Part shown: piece after piece, positions 37,242 through 48,480 of the stretch
Layout of the letters: each line of letters begins with the position of its first letter
How positions within the stretch are numbered: position 1 is the stretch's first letter
Assembly: GCF_001456355.1 (NCBI RefSeq)
Contig: NZ_CP010271.1
Coordinates: 310,001-374,000 of the forward strand
DNA length: 64,000 nucleotides
From: Mycobacteroides saopaulense
GTDB lineage: Bacteria; Actinomycetota; Actinomycetes; Mycobacteriales; Mycobacteriaceae
Direction: 5' to 3'
Made by a program: the position numbers and the translations under genes
The notes under the pieces: generated by a model
The model's database searches: none
Told to the model about the DNA's origin: nothing
Seen by the model: the letters and a program-made list of their open reading frames with translations, nothing else

Positions 37242-38206
37242 TAGCGCGGCACCGGAACCGTGACGAGGATGCCGTCCAGAACCCGGTCGGAGGTGGCGCC
37301 CTCCAACTCGGCCTCGGGACGCAGTCCGATGCGATGGCGCAGGGTCGGACGCGCCATGGCCTTCACGTCGTCGGGCGTCACGTAGTTGCGGCCGGAAAGC
37401 CACGCCCAGGCGCGCGATGTCGCCAACAGTGCCGTCGCCGCGCGCGGTGAGGCGCCGAGCTGAAGTGAGGGTGATTGCCGGGTGGCACGGATGACGTCGA
37501 CCACATAGGCGAGCACTTCGGGGGCCACCAACACGCGGCCCACCGCGGCCCGGCCTGCCTCCAGGTCTGCTGCCGAGGCCACCGGCGTCACATGCGACAG
37601 GTTGCGGGGGTCGAAGCCGTGTGCGTGTCGCTCCAGGATGGCGATCTCCTGATCACGCTCCGGCAGCGAGACATTGAGCTTCATCAGAAAACGATCCAGC
37701 TGCGCTTCGGGCAGCTGGTAGGTGCCCTCGTACTCGATGGGGTTCTGCGTCGCAGCGACGATGAACGGATCCGGCAATGGACGTGGGGTGCCGTCGACGG
37801 TCACCTGTCGCTCCTCCATGGCCTCCAGTAGCGCTGCCTGAGTCTTGGGCGGAGTGCGGTTGATTTCGTCGGCCAGTAGCAGATTGGTGAACACCGGACC
37901 GGCGCGGAATTCGAAAGCCGCCGTGCGTGCGTCGTAGACCAGTGACCCGGTGACGTCGCCGGGCATGAGGTCGGGGGTGAACTGCACCCGCTTGAACTCC
38001 AGGGAAAGCGCGGCCGAGAGTGTACGTACCAAAAGGGTTTTCGCGACACCGGGCACACCTTCCAGCAGCACGTGCCCGCGGCACAGCAGCGCGACAACCA
38101 GCCCGCTGACCACCGAATCCTGTCCGACGACCACGGTGGCGATTTGTTCACGCAACGCGGCCAGCGCGTTGCGTGCAGCGTCCTCGGTGGTAGTTGCCTG
38201 TGTCAC
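37241..38206 (-). CDS. moxR: MoxR-family AAA+ ATPase
   Basis: 321 residues. Walker A GVPGVAKTLLVRTL, Walker B LLLADEINRTPPKTQAALLEAMEE, sensor 1 ATQNPIEYEG and the C-terminal lid with ASPRAATALLATSRAWA (sensor 2 Arg) give an intact MoxR. It likely acts as a chaperone-like ATPase on the VWA-like DUF58 protein encoded next. GTG start, GTGTCA overlapping the DUF4350 gene stop by 4 bp. Matches Rv3692 (MoxR2-type) in context. Confidence 0.92.
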   Translation of the reverse strand: MTQATTTEDAARNALAALREQIATVVVGQDSVVSGLVVALLCRGHVLLEGVPGVAKTLLVRTLSAALSLEFKRVQFTPDLMPGDVTGSLVYDARTAAFEFRAGPVFTNLLLADEINRTPPKTQAALLEAMEERQVTVDGTPRPLPDPFIVAATQNPIEYEGTYQLPEAQLDRFLMKLNVSLPERDQEIAILERHAHGFDPRNLSHVTPVASAADLEAGRAAVGRVLVAPEVLAYVVDVIRATRQSPSLQLGASPRAATALLATSRAWAWLSGRNYVTPDDVKAMARPTLRHRIGLRPEAELEGATSDRVLDGILVTVPVPR

Positions 38207-39342
38207 GATTCGCGTACCTGCCTTTCCAGAATGTCAAGCTGCTGAGTCACATTGGTGAGCTGTTGGTCATCCGACGGAACGGGGCCGAACAGCAGATGGT
38301 GAATCTCCGCGGGGTCACGCCCGACACGTTGCGCCACGGTGGTGGCGATGACCTGTGGTGCTCCGTCGATGGGCAGGCCGAGCCGGCGCACGATCCGATA
38401 CCGCGCAGCCTCGCGTAACGCATCGGAGGCCAGGTCGCGCGCGCGACGCGACCGGTACAGCCGACCGCGACCCTCGGTGGTTTCCGAGGCGCGCACGATC
38501 ACCGGAAGTTTCTCGGCGACAACGGGGCCCAGGCGCCGGCCGCGCCAGATGGCCAGCAGCAGCACGACGATGCAGAGCTGCCAGATGGCCATGTTGACCT
38601 GGTCGGGGATCAGATCACCCATTGATTTCGGCTGGGCGCTGGTACCGACCTTCGGCCGCTCGGGGATGTACCAAACCAGGTGCGAGGATCGTCCGGCGAG
38701 GTTCATGGCGAGGGCCGCGTTGCCCTGTTTAGCCAGTTGCAGATTGGTCAGCAGGGTGTCATCACCGAGCACGGTGACGGTGCGGTTCCCGTCCCGATAG
38801 CGCATCAGCGCGCCTCCGTAGCAGCTGATCTGGCCCGGTCCGGGGTTGGTGTATGCGTAGGTGGGGCCGATGTACGTCTGAATTGCGCCGGCTCGCTGAG
38901 CTTCTCGCAGACCGCAGTCCGGCTCGACGACCTTCTTGCTCTGATAGGAGGTGATGCGTACCTGCGCGGCCAACCGCTCCCGGGTGTCGGAATAGGGCGC
39001 GAGCAGCAGGCGGTCCCCCGGCAGTCCGACAAGGACATCCAGTATCTCGCTGGAGATGTTCCCGTTGTCCAGCACCATGAGCTGGCTGCCGGGGCGTGTG
39101 GCCGCGCGGACCTCGTCGATCGTGGTGGCCCGTATCACCGTGACATCGCGGTCGCGAAGTAGTTGAGCCAATGCGTGCCCGCCGCGCTGGGTGACGGCTT
39201 CTGGATCGAGATAGCCTTCGGGCCGTGGCGATTTGGTGACAAGTAGGGCGGTGACGACGATGCCGACCAATGCGGCCAGTATCCACCCCCAGGTTCGCCA
39301 GCGGTCCCGTAGGCGCGGTGAGGTCGCGGTACCGGTGGTCAC
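38203..39342 (-). CDS. DUF4350 membrane-anchored protein
   Basis: 379 residues. One helix near residues 16-38, a DUF4350/GATase-like extracytoplasmic or cytosolic domain (GYLDPEAVTQRGGHALAQLLRDRDVTV ... VLGDDTLLTNLQLAKQGNAALAMNL), then a second helix near 255-275 with QLCIVVLLLAIWRGRRLGP and a basic C-terminal tail. Function unknown; always found with MoxR/DUF58 genes. The GTG at 39342 is chosen because it overlaps the upstream stop as GTGA; a GTG at 39357 is also in frame. Rv3691 equivalent. Confidence 0.83.
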   Translation of the reverse strand: MTTGTATSPRLRDRWRTWGWILAALVGIVVTALLVTKSPRPEGYLDPEAVTQRGGHALAQLLRDRDVTVIRATTIDEVRAATRPGSQLMVLDNGNISSEILDVLVGLPGDRLLLAPYSDTRERLAAQVRITSYQSKKVVEPDCGLREAQRAGAIQTYIGPTYAYTNPGPGQISCYGGALMRYRDGNRTVTVLGDDTLLTNLQLAKQGNAALAMNLAGRSSHLVWYIPERPKVGTSAQPKSMGDLIPDQVNMAIWQLCIVVLLLAIWRGRRLGPVVAEKLPVIVRASETTEGRGRLYRSRRARDLASDALREAARYRIVRRLGLPIDGAPQVIATTVAQRVGRDPAEIHHLLFGPVPSDDQQLTNVTQQLDILERQVRES

Positions 39343-39986
39343 CGCACCGTCTCCCACCCCGTCGTGACACCGGACTCCGTGGATGCCTCCGGGATCGGCG
39401 CCTCGCGAATGTGGTCATCCAGGTCGGCGATCTGCCGATAGGACTGTTCGGTACCGGGTCGCTCGCCGTAGCTCACATCGTTGAAGATTTCCGCGCCGGA
39501 CCGGAATTCCTTTGCCAGTGAGGGCAATTCCTTTCCTGCGTCGGCGGCCAGCTCGTTGGCGGTTCGGCCCGGCACCGGGGTGAGGATCGTGCGTTCTTCG
39601 AGCTGACGTGCCACGGCCCGCAGCCGGTGCCGAATGGCCGAGGACCAATCATCCTGGGATGCGGCGCGTTCGGCTGCCGCCCGATGCTCGGCCGCGGTGA
39701 GCTCCCCGGATTCGAACAGACCGAAGTCGGCACCACCCGCCGTCCGGACCGCGCGGCGGGCGATACGGACCAACAGCACCACGGTGGCGATCACGATGAG
39801 CGTGGTCACCAGAATGGTGAACCAGCCGCCGGGAAGCGAGCTGGCGCGGAACTCCAGGTCGTCCAGGCGTTCGATGATCCAATTGACCAGCCGGTCGAGC
39901 GGCGAAGGATGTTCGTAGATCGGTTTGGCCAGCTCGCGTTGGGCAGCGTCGGCCGCCGAGTCGCGATCGATGTCGACGGCCGGCAT
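39339..39986 (-). CDS. DUF4129 membrane protein
   Basis: 215 residues. N-terminal amphipathic region, one transmembrane helix (residues 55-77, FTILVTTLIVIATVVLLVRI), then a DUF4129 domain with the conserved DWSSAIRHRLRAVARQLEE and TANELAADAGKELP. This domain is the usual companion of MoxR/DUF58 operons and resembles transglutaminase-associated segments. No catalytic residues are seen. The ATG shares its A with the stop of the upstream gene (TAATG). Rv3690 equivalent. Confidence 0.84.
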   Translation of the reverse strand: MPAVDIDRDSAADAAQRELAKPIYEHPSPLDRLVNWIIERLDDLEFRASSLPGGWFTILVTTLIVIATVVLLVRIARRAVRTAGGADFGLFESGELTAAEHRAAAERAASQDDWSSAIRHRLRAVARQLEERTILTPVPGRTANELAADAGKELPSLAKEFRSGAEIFNDVSYGERPGTEQSYRQIADLDDHIREAPIPEASTESGVTTGWETVR

Positions 39987-41188
39987 TACACCTGAACCGG
40001 GGGGCGGGTGGGCAGCCACAACTGATCGGGGTCGATGCCCGGCTGGCCGAAGCGTTCTCGGGTTATGGCCTCGGTCTGCAAGACGAGATCGAATGCCTCC
40101 GTACGCATCCGCTGATCGGTGTACAGCAACACGTTCACCGCGGCGTTGAAGGGCAGGGTGATGATTTGGGCGACCATGACACCGACGGTTGTCAGCGCCA
40201 GACCGAGGATCATCGACGTAGCGCTGCTGTGTGAGGTGCCCATGCCCATGGCGATCTGCCCGCCGATGCTGAAGGGCATGCCCAGGATGCCTGCCACAAC
40301 GCCGACGATGATCGATGTGAGTATCAAGATGCCCAGCAGACGCCAGTAGCCCTTGCGCACCAACGACATTGATCGGCCCAGCGCCCCGAAGACAGTCTGG
40401 CGTTCCAGGATCAGCACGGGTGAGGCCAGGGCGAAGACGGGAATGAGATAGAAGTACAGCGCCAGGAAGGCGAACGTCAGCGCGAAACCGGCTGGCACTG
40501 CGGCCATCGGCCCGACGGCGAGCGCAAGCCCGACGACGACGGCGATACCGGCCGCCAGCGGCATGGCCAGCAGCAGTCCCGAGATGACCGCGAGTCCGAT
40601 GAGGGCCCAGATGCGCGGCTTGGCGCGCTGCCATGCCGCTTGGGGGGTGGTCTGTTCGCCGAAAACGGCGCGCCCGACGGTCACCGTCAGCATGCCGCTG
40701 AGCACGATGGTGACCAGCATGGTGACCACGTAGCCGATGACTGCCCCGCCGACGTAGCCGATGCCGAATGCGGCGGCGAATGCGTCGTCGCTATTGGCGT
40801 CGAAGCCGCCCACGCCGCCGAGAAGCGCGGCAATGGGACCTGCTTGCAGCGCGAAGTTCAGCAGCTGGCTGATGACCACGACGACGGCAGTGAGGCCGAC
40901 GGTGGCCTTGGGGTTGGCGCGGATGGCGGCGACGGCCCCGTTGTAGAGAGCGGACAGGTCCAGCGGCCGCAGTGGGATCGCGCCCGGTTTGAGCGCCGGT
41001 GGCTCCCGTGTCACCCAGTAGGGAACCGGTGGTGGCTGGTAGCCCGGTGGCGGCGGCTGATGTCCGAAGCCCGGCGGCGGATATCCCTGCGGCGGGGGAG
41101 GGTAATAGCCAGGGGCAGGAGGGGGGTAGGCCGGCGGCGGTCCTGGGGGTAGCGGAGCGGGATTGACGCCCCCCTCGTCGTTGCTCAT
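39986..41188 (-). CDS. Proline-rich polytopic membrane protein (Rv3689-like)
   Basis: 400 residues. Residues 1-65 are Pro/Gly/Tyr-rich (P-P-P-G-Y repeats) and cytosolic; then about six hydrophobic segments with a glycerophosphodiester-phosphodiesterase-type membrane-domain look (FALASPVLILERQTVFGALGRSMSLVRKGYWRLLG). First gene of the five-gene MoxR operon. Function unknown; the Pro-rich tail may mediate protein contacts. CAAAAT lies 6 nt before the ATG, so it may also be leaderless. Confidence 0.83.
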   Translation of the reverse strand: MSNDEGGVNPAPLPPGPPPAYPPPAPGYYPPPPQGYPPPGFGHQPPPPGYQPPPVPYWVTREPPALKPGAIPLRPLDLSALYNGAVAAIRANPKATVGLTAVVVVISQLLNFALQAGPIAALLGGVGGFDANSDDAFAAAFGIGYVGGAVIGYVVTMLVTIVLSGMLTVTVGRAVFGEQTTPQAAWQRAKPRIWALIGLAVISGLLLAMPLAAGIAVVVGLALAVGPMAAVPAGFALTFAFLALYFYLIPVFALASPVLILERQTVFGALGRSMSLVRKGYWRLLGILILTSIIVGVVAGILGMPFSIGGQIAMGMGTSHSSATSMILGLALTTVGVMVAQIITLPFNAAVNVLLYTDQRMRTEAFDLVLQTEAITRERFGQPGIDPDQLWLPTRPPVQV

Positions 41189-41240
41189 TTTACCATTTTG
41201 GCGGTTGGGAGCGTTCCTGGCAATTGCCTCCTCATTTCCA

Positions 41241-43310
<2,070 letters not shown>

Positions 43311-43402
43311 GTCTGAAGGTTATGAATGAAGACCGACAGCTGATCGAGGTTATCCACAACCGCGACTGCATCCACAAAGTTAGGCGAATCCCTTGTGGAA
43401 TA

Positions 43403-44227
43403 TCAGAAGTTGCGGTAGTCGCGCACCGGCATCCGCGATCCGCGCCGGGCGGGTTTCGGGGCGAAGAGCTCGATGAGCCGGATGACTCGATAGCGTTGCC
43501 CGGCATAGGGTTCCAGAAGCTCGAGCATGCCGGCGTCGTCGGTTTTGTGGCCGGTGAGTGTGAAGCCGACCTGACCGGCGATGTGGTAGTCGCCGACAGG
43601 GACGGCGTCGGGATCACCGAGGGCGCGTATTCGGATCTCGGCTTCGGTCCACGGCCCGATGCCGTGAATGGCGGTCAGATGCTCGGGTTTGGTTTCCACG
43701 TCGATGTTGGCGGCCGCGCGGATGGTGCGCATGCGTACCGGTTCGGCGCCGGACTTGTGCCATTCCCAGGACGGTATGTCGAGCCATTCCCGTTGAGGCG
43801 GAGGCACCTTGGCGCCGCCAAGCTCGATACCTACCCGGGTGATGAGATACCGCCAGGCACGCCAGGCTTCCGCGCCGGGCACCTTCTGTTCCAGCACGGC
43901 CGGGACAAGGGCTTCCCAGACACGGTCGGTCGCCCCGAGACGCACGCCCTTGGCGCCCTGGACCAACGCGGTGACCGCGTCGTGTCGGGGTGTCAGTGCC
44001 TCGGGTTCATCGTCGGCGCCAAGCAGGCGGGGTAGGCGGTCAAGCAGCCATTCGCCGCCGTCGCCGTACGCGCGGCCGACGACCGTCTTGTCTTCGCGCG
44101 AGATCGTCAGCACCCCAGGGCCATCGGGCGTGTACGAGCCGCGGATAATGGATCCGCCAGGGGACACCCGGTAGGTCGGGTCGGTCGATCCGCGGCGGTG
44201 GATGCCGAGGGTTCGGCGAATATCCAA
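43403..44227 (-). CDS. AlkA-like DNA-3-methyladenine glycosylase (HhH-GPD)
   Basis: 274 residues. N-terminal AlkA_N-like strands, then the HhH-GPD domain: helix-hairpin-helix LTAIHGIGPWTEAEI and the catalytic-Asp strand DPDAVPVGDYH. LEQKVPGAEAWRAWRYL matches the substrate-pocket helices. It should excise alkylated bases. Only a TTG (44227) is a standard start; the frame stays open upstream and reads R-E-W-I-P-P-W-P-L before L-D-I, which looks like real protein, so the true start may be an unusual codon further upstream, overlapping or next to the neighbouring stop at 44266. Confidence 0.8.
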   Translation of the reverse strand: MDIRRTLGIHRRGSTDPTYRVSPGGSIIRGSYTPDGPGVLTISREDKTVVGRAYGDGGEWLLDRLPRLLGADDEPEALTPRHDAVTALVQGAKGVRLGATDRVWEALVPAVLEQKVPGAEAWRAWRYLITRVGIELGGAKVPPPQREWLDIPSWEWHKSGAEPVRMRTIRAAANIDVETKPEHLTAIHGIGPWTEAEIRIRALGDPDAVPVGDYHIAGQVGFTLTGHKTDDAGMLELLEPYAGQRYRVIRLIELFAPKPARRGSRMPVRDYRNF

Positions 44228-44265
44228 CGGCCACGGTGGAATCCACTCGCGGATTAGTGGGGCTG

Positions 44266-44874
44266 CTAGGCCGCCGGGCAGAACTTCCAGCCGCCGGTCT
44301 CCTTCTTGAACTCGATGTCGTGCTTGCCCTTGGCGTCGGTGATGTGGATTACGGCGGTGTCGCCGTTGATGTCGAGGCCGGTGATCTTCGACGGGCCGTT
44401 ATCGGCCTTGGTCAGGGAGTTGAGGTCGGGGGCCTGGCCGCTGCCGGCGATGTCCTTGAACGCCTCGCGGTATTTGGCGCAGAAGAAGGTGAGCATCTTC
44501 TTGAAGTCGTTGGCCTTGGCGGCCTCGGCCATGCCGGAGATGGTCTGTTTGATGGCCTTGACGTCCTGCTCGTCGGTGGAACCGGAGGAGTGGGGCGATT
44601 CGACGATCTGGTCGCCGGCAGACGTCCGGGTGCTCTGGGTGCTGGAGTTGGTGGTGGTCAAGCCCAGGACCAGTAGGGCGATGAGGAACAGGCCCAGGGA
44701 GCCGCCGACGATGGCCAGCGCCTTCTGCTGTGGGGACAGGGGCGGCCGGGGTGGCTTCGGGGCGGGCGCGTAGCCGCCAGCAGGGGTGCCGTACGGGCTG
44801 GGCTGGGGATATCCGGAGAACTGCTGCGGCTGAGTCTGCTGGAACTGGCCGTGGGGGTACTGCGGTTGCGTCAT
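44266..44874 (-). CDS. Proline-rich single-pass protein with NTF2/DUF4878-like domain
   Basis: 202 residues. Residues 1-46 are Pro/Gln/Tyr-rich and cytosolic; one transmembrane helix (about 51-73, LAIVGGSLGLFLIALLVLGL); then an extracytoplasmic domain of about 110 residues with FFCAKYREAF and a final GGWKFC, two cysteines that probably pair. This outline fits the NTF2-like/DUF4878 envelope proteins of mycobacteria. Role unknown. The exported protein at 48481-49065 has the same F-F-C-x-K-Y-R and W-K-x-C strings. Confidence 0.75.
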   Translation of the reverse strand: MTQPQYPHGQFQQTQPQQFSGYPQPSPYGTPAGGYAPAPKPPRPPLSPQQKALAIVGGSLGLFLIALLVLGLTTTNSSTQSTRTSAGDQIVESPHSSGSTDEQDVKAIKQTISGMAEAAKANDFKKMLTFFCAKYREAFKDIAGSGQAPDLNSLTKADNGPSKITGLDINGDTAVIHITDAKGKHDIEFKKETGGWKFCPAA

Positions 44875-45128
44875 CTGTGTATCTGTCCTAGCGCGGCTTC
44901 GGTCATGGCGTTCCCTGCCAGTGTGCCGGATGGGGCGGCCCAGGTGGGGTGATAGTGACCGGCTGACAAGGCCCCACGCGCCTTCCCGGCAGCTCCGAGA
45001 TGCAGGCTTTGGCAGCGTGCGCTGTTAGTCTCCGAAGAACGCCGGAATTGGGTCGCGGGGAGGCGTGCTCGACCGGTTGATCGCAATGAAGCGCGAAAGA
45101 GCTGGTAGCGAGCTTGACGGAGAGAGTT

Positions 45129-46373
45129 GTGCGCGGCGGAGAGATCAAGGCCTTAACGGGACTTCGGATCATCGCCGCGTTCTGGGTGGTCCTCTTCCAC
45201 TTCCGCCCTCTGCTGGAGCAAGCGATCCCCGGATTCCGCTCCGCACTGAACCCGATCCTCAACTGCGGGGCACAGGGCGTTGACCTCTTCTTCATCCTCA
45301 GCGGATTCGTGCTGACGTGGAATTACCTCGACAGGATGGGCCACCGCTGGTCCACCCGCGAGACCCTGCACTTCCTGTGGCTGCGGCTGGCCCGGGTGTG
45401 GCCGGTCTACCTGGTCACCATGCATCTGGCCGCGCTGTGGGTCATCTTCACGATGCACGTCGGGCATGTGCCCGAACGCATCGACACCTTTGATGCCACC
45501 AACTACGTGCGCCAGCTGTTCATGGTGCAGCTGTGGTTCCGTCCGTACTTCGACCTGTCCAGCTGGAACGGTCCGGCCTGGTCGATCAGCGCCGAATGGC
45601 TGGCTTACCTGCTCTTCGGCGGCCTGGTCCTGGTCATTTTCCGGATGGCGCACGCCACCCGCGCCCGCAGCCTGATGGTGCTGGCCGTGGTGGCCTCGCT
45701 GCCGCCGGTGATGCTGCTGCTGCTGACCGGGCAGTTCTACACCCCGTGGAGCTGGCTGCCGCGCATCGTCATGCAGTTCACCGCCGGTGCGCTCGCCTGC
45801 GCGGCGGTGAGCCGGTTGAAGCTGTCGCACCGTTCCCGCCACATCGCCGGCTACGCGGCGCTGCTGATCGTGGCGGCGATCGTGGGCGCGTTGTACTTCC
45901 TGGACGCACACCCGATCTCCGGGGTCGTCGATAGCAGTGGCGTGGTGGACGTGCTGTTCGTGCCGCTGGTGATGGCGCTGGCGGTCGGCATCGGCCCGCT
46001 GCCGACCCTGCTGTCCACGCGCATCATGGTCTACGGCGGACAGATCTCCTTCGGGCTGTACATGGTCCACGAGCTGGTGCACGTCTCCTGGACGTGGGCC
46101 ACCAAGCAATTCGAACTCTCGTTACTGGACCCCGGCGGCGGCTGGATCGTGCTCGGACTGCTGGTGCTGGCCGTGGTGTTGTCCATGGCGCTGTACCACT
46201 GGGTCGAGGAACCCGGGCGCCGGTGGATGCGCCGGATGATCGGCGTCACCAAGCCCGCGATCACCGACCACCATGCCGAGCACAACGGGCATAGACATCG
46301 CGTGCCCGAGAACCTGACCGAGCCTGAACGGGAACCGGTCGCCGCAAGTTCCGCAGGTGTAACGGCTCGTTAG
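45129..46373 (+). CDS. Membrane acyltransferase, family 3
   Basis: 414 residues with about ten transmembrane helices. Acyltransferase-3 features: GLRIIAAFWVVLFHF (the active His in helix 1), GVDLFFILSGFVLTW, and R-x-x-R-V-W-P-V-Y. It should move acyl groups, often acetyl, to sugars or lipids across the membrane. GTG at 45129 has GGAGAG 4-6 nt upstream; a TTG at 45114 is less likely. The last 45 residues are hydrophilic. An SGNH hydrolase gene follows 72 bp later, a pairing fused in OatA-type proteins. Confidence 0.88.
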   Translation: MRGGEIKALTGLRIIAAFWVVLFHFRPLLEQAIPGFRSALNPILNCGAQGVDLFFILSGFVLTWNYLDRMGHRWSTRETLHFLWLRLARVWPVYLVTMHLAALWVIFTMHVGHVPERIDTFDATNYVRQLFMVQLWFRPYFDLSSWNGPAWSISAEWLAYLLFGGLVLVIFRMAHATRARSLMVLAVVASLPPVMLLLLTGQFYTPWSWLPRIVMQFTAGALACAAVSRLKLSHRSRHIAGYAALLIVAAIVGALYFLDAHPISGVVDSSGVVDVLFVPLVMALAVGIGPLPTLLSTRIMVYGGQISFGLYMVHELVHVSWTWATKQFELSLLDPGGGWIVLGLLVLAVVLSMALYHWVEEPGRRWMRRMIGVTKPAITDHHAEHNGHRHRVPENLTEPEREPVAASSAGVTAR

Positions 46374-46445
46374 TTTCAAACGAATAACGCTGTGCCACAG
46401 CCGGGTTTGAGTGCCCGTAAAATGCTGGGGACAGTGGAGGTAGCA

Positions 46446-47138
46446 GTGGTCCGTCTGGCCGCGTTCGTCGTCGCGTTTGCGTTTCTCTTTGGTGTGGCTG
46501 CCGAGCACCCGCAGCCGGTGCGGCCATACCGGCTGGCCTACTCCGGGTCGGGTCTGAACCACGTCGCGGTCGTCAGCGATTCGTACACCACCGGCACCAA
46601 GGAAGGTGGGCTGGGCGCCAGGTCATGGACCTCGCTGGCCTGGCGCATCTTGAACCGTGAGGGCGTGCGGGTCAGCGCCGACGTGGCGGCCGAGGGCCGC
46701 GCGGGATATGGGGTGCGTGGCGACCACGGCAGCGTCTTCGCCGACCTCACTGGCCGGGTGGTGCATCCCGACGACGAGTTGGTGGTGTTCTTCGGCTCGC
46801 GCAACGACCAGGGTGTCGACCCCGACGCGTACGCCGAGGCGACGCGCAGCACACTCGAGTCGGCCCGGCGCATGGCTCCGGCGGCCAAGCTGCTGGTCAT
46901 CGGGCCGCCCTGGCCGACGGCCGACGTTCCGGAGGTCGTCAGCCAGCTGCGCGACATCCTCTACACCCAGGCGCGCGCCGTGGGAGCGTCCTGGGTGGAT
47001 CCGCTGGCCGAGCGCTGGTTCGTCGGGCGCCCCGACCTGATCGGCTCGGACGGCGTGCACCCCAACGACGCCGGGCATGCCTATATGGCCGACAAGATCG
47101 CCCCGCTCATCGGCACCCGACTGACTCGTCGGCTCTGA
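46446..47138 (+). CDS. Exported SGNH/GDSL hydrolase
   Basis: 230 residues. An N-terminal hydrophobic segment (residues 4-19, signal peptide or anchor) and an SGNH core: VAVVSDSYTTG (block I, with Ser after S-D), FFGSRNDQG (block III Asn), GSDGVHPNDAGHAYM (block V Asp-x-x-His). Likely an esterase or acyltransferase acting outside the membrane. GTG at 46446 is chosen because GGAGG lies 5 nt upstream; an ATG at 46422 is also in frame. It probably works with the upstream acyltransferase-3. Confidence 0.85.
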   Translation: MVRLAAFVVAFAFLFGVAAEHPQPVRPYRLAYSGSGLNHVAVVSDSYTTGTKEGGLGARSWTSLAWRILNREGVRVSADVAAEGRAGYGVRGDHGSVFADLTGRVVHPDDELVVFFGSRNDQGVDPDAYAEATRSTLESARRMAPAAKLLVIGPPWPTADVPEVVSQLRDILYTQARAVGASWVDPLAERWFVGRPDLIGSDGVHPNDAGHAYMADKIAPLIGTRLTRRL

Positions 47139-47166
47139 GACTGGAGGTCGCTGGTAGCGTGCCGGA

Positions 47167-47634
47167 ATGACGCGAATTGCAGTGTTGGCTGGTATTGCCT
47201 TGTCGGCGTTCGTTTTTGCGAGTTGCGGCTCGACACCCACGGAGCAGACGCCCGTACGGACACCGTCGGCGCTGCCCGAGCCTTCGCACAAGGTGGTGCC
47301 GCCCGGCGGCGTCTACTGGAACCCGGTCACCCAACAGCCGGAGGACAAGCCCACCGAGATCGTGCTGACTCCCGCCGATGCCGGCGACATGCTGGTGGAC
47401 ATCACCTGGGACAGCTGGACGCAGCAGCGGGCCAGCGGGAAGGCAGTCCGCGCGACCAAGGACTGTGTGCCCGACTGCGCGACGGGCGGCACCACCCGCC
47501 GCGACGTGACGCTGGAGTTCAACGCTTCGCAGTCGCTGCCGGATGACAGCGGGTGGTGGCAGTTCACCAAGCTGGTGATCACCGGTCGCGACGGCAAGTC
47601 CGAGACGATCGACATGCCGGTGACCGCGCGGTAG
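47167..47634 (+). CDS. Putative lipoprotein
   Basis: 155 residues. Signal peptide with lipobox FVFASC (Cys at residue 20), followed by a Thr/Pro-rich linker and a beta-rich domain, VYWNPVTQQPEDKPTEIVL and DITWDSWTQQRASGKA, with a further Cys pair (KDCVPDC). Not assigned to a named family; such proteins are frequent in mycobacterial envelopes. TAGCGT lies exactly 6 nt before the ATG (leaderless prediction). Confidence 0.78.
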   Translation: MTRIAVLAGIALSAFVFASCGSTPTEQTPVRTPSALPEPSHKVVPPGGVYWNPVTQQPEDKPTEIVLTPADAGDMLVDITWDSWTQQRASGKAVRATKDCVPDCATGGTTRRDVTLEFNASQSLPDDSGWWQFTKLVITGRDGKSETIDMPVTAR

Positions 47635-47646
47635 CACCCGACCGGT

Positions 47647-48363
47647 CTAGTCGGCGATCACGTCCAAGGTGCCGAACAGGGTGAGCCCCGCGGCCTGAGC
47701 CAGCGCGCTGGACGCCGCGTTGGTCACTTGGCATCGGTACTGCGGTTCGTAGCCCTGCGCGCAGGCATGGCGGAACACGGTGCGCACCAGTCGACGGGCA
47801 TGCCCCTTGCCCCGGAAGATCGGCAGCGTCAGTACCCCGAGATCCATGATTGCCGCGTTCTCCCACTGGTAGATGCTGGAGACGGCGACCAGCCGGCCGT
47901 TGTCGAAGGAGCCGAACACCGCCCAGTGATCCAGTTCCACCTGGGCGTTGTCCAAATCCTGTTCTGACGCAGCCGATTCGAAGGCCGCGAAGATGGCGTG
48001 ATCGTCTGCCGTCAGCCGGCGGATGTCTCCGGTCGGAGTCTCGGCGACAAGTGCGGCACGAGCATCGTCGCTGAAGTAGAACAGATTGTCTGCGCCGTGC
48101 ATCGACATGCCCGCGTTGTCGAGGTGTGCCCTGAAGGCAGACTCCGAAACAGCCTGGGCACCTTCGATTCCCACGCGCTCGACGAGATCCGGGACGAGCG
48201 CGACGCTGGTCGTGCCGGAGACGGTGCGGAGCACCATCAGTCGGCTGTCCTCGTCGAGGTCGGGACAGACCGCGAGTTGGAAGTCATCGGCGCTTTGTAG
48301 GACGGTGCCGCGACCGAGGTAGGTGTGCCAGAAATCGGTGATGATGGGAGAGAAGTCAGGCAT
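47647..48363 (-). CDS. GNAT-family N-acetyltransferase
   Basis: 238 residues. The C-terminal half holds the GNAT fold: VAVSSIYQWENAAIMDLGVLTLPIFRGKGHARRLVRTVF, in which the V-L-T-L-P-x-x-R-G-x-G-x-A pyrophosphate loop (motif A) for acetyl-CoA is clear, then AGLTLFGTLDVIAD. The N-terminal half is a less conserved domain. Substrate unknown. It converges on the lipoprotein gene, with 12 bp between the stops. Confidence 0.83.
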   Translation of the reverse strand: MPDFSPIITDFWHTYLGRGTVLQSADDFQLAVCPDLDEDSRLMVLRTVSGTTSVALVPDLVERVGIEGAQAVSESAFRAHLDNAGMSMHGADNLFYFSDDARAALVAETPTGDIRRLTADDHAIFAAFESAASEQDLDNAQVELDHWAVFGSFDNGRLVAVSSIYQWENAAIMDLGVLTLPIFRGKGHARRLVRTVFRHACAQGYEPQYRCQVTNAASSALAQAAGLTLFGTLDVIAD

Positions 48364-48409
48364 CGGTTCTATCTTGTTGGCGGTAATCGGTTATGGCGCA
48401 GCCGACCTA

Positions 48410-48459
48410 GCGGCAAAGAATCAGGCCGCCTGGTCCGGAAAGGACGCGGGCGGCCTGAT
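48410..48459 (-). terminator. Terminator hairpin of the NTF2-like gene
   Basis: ATCAGGCCGCC (48420-48430) and GGCGGCCTGAT (48449-48459) form a perfect 11-bp stem. On the minus strand it starts 21 nt after the stop at 48481 and is followed by TCTTTG, a short T-tract. The other strand lacks a T-run. Confidence 0.6.
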
Positions 48460-48480
48460 CTGTTGAGAGTTACTGGCGCG

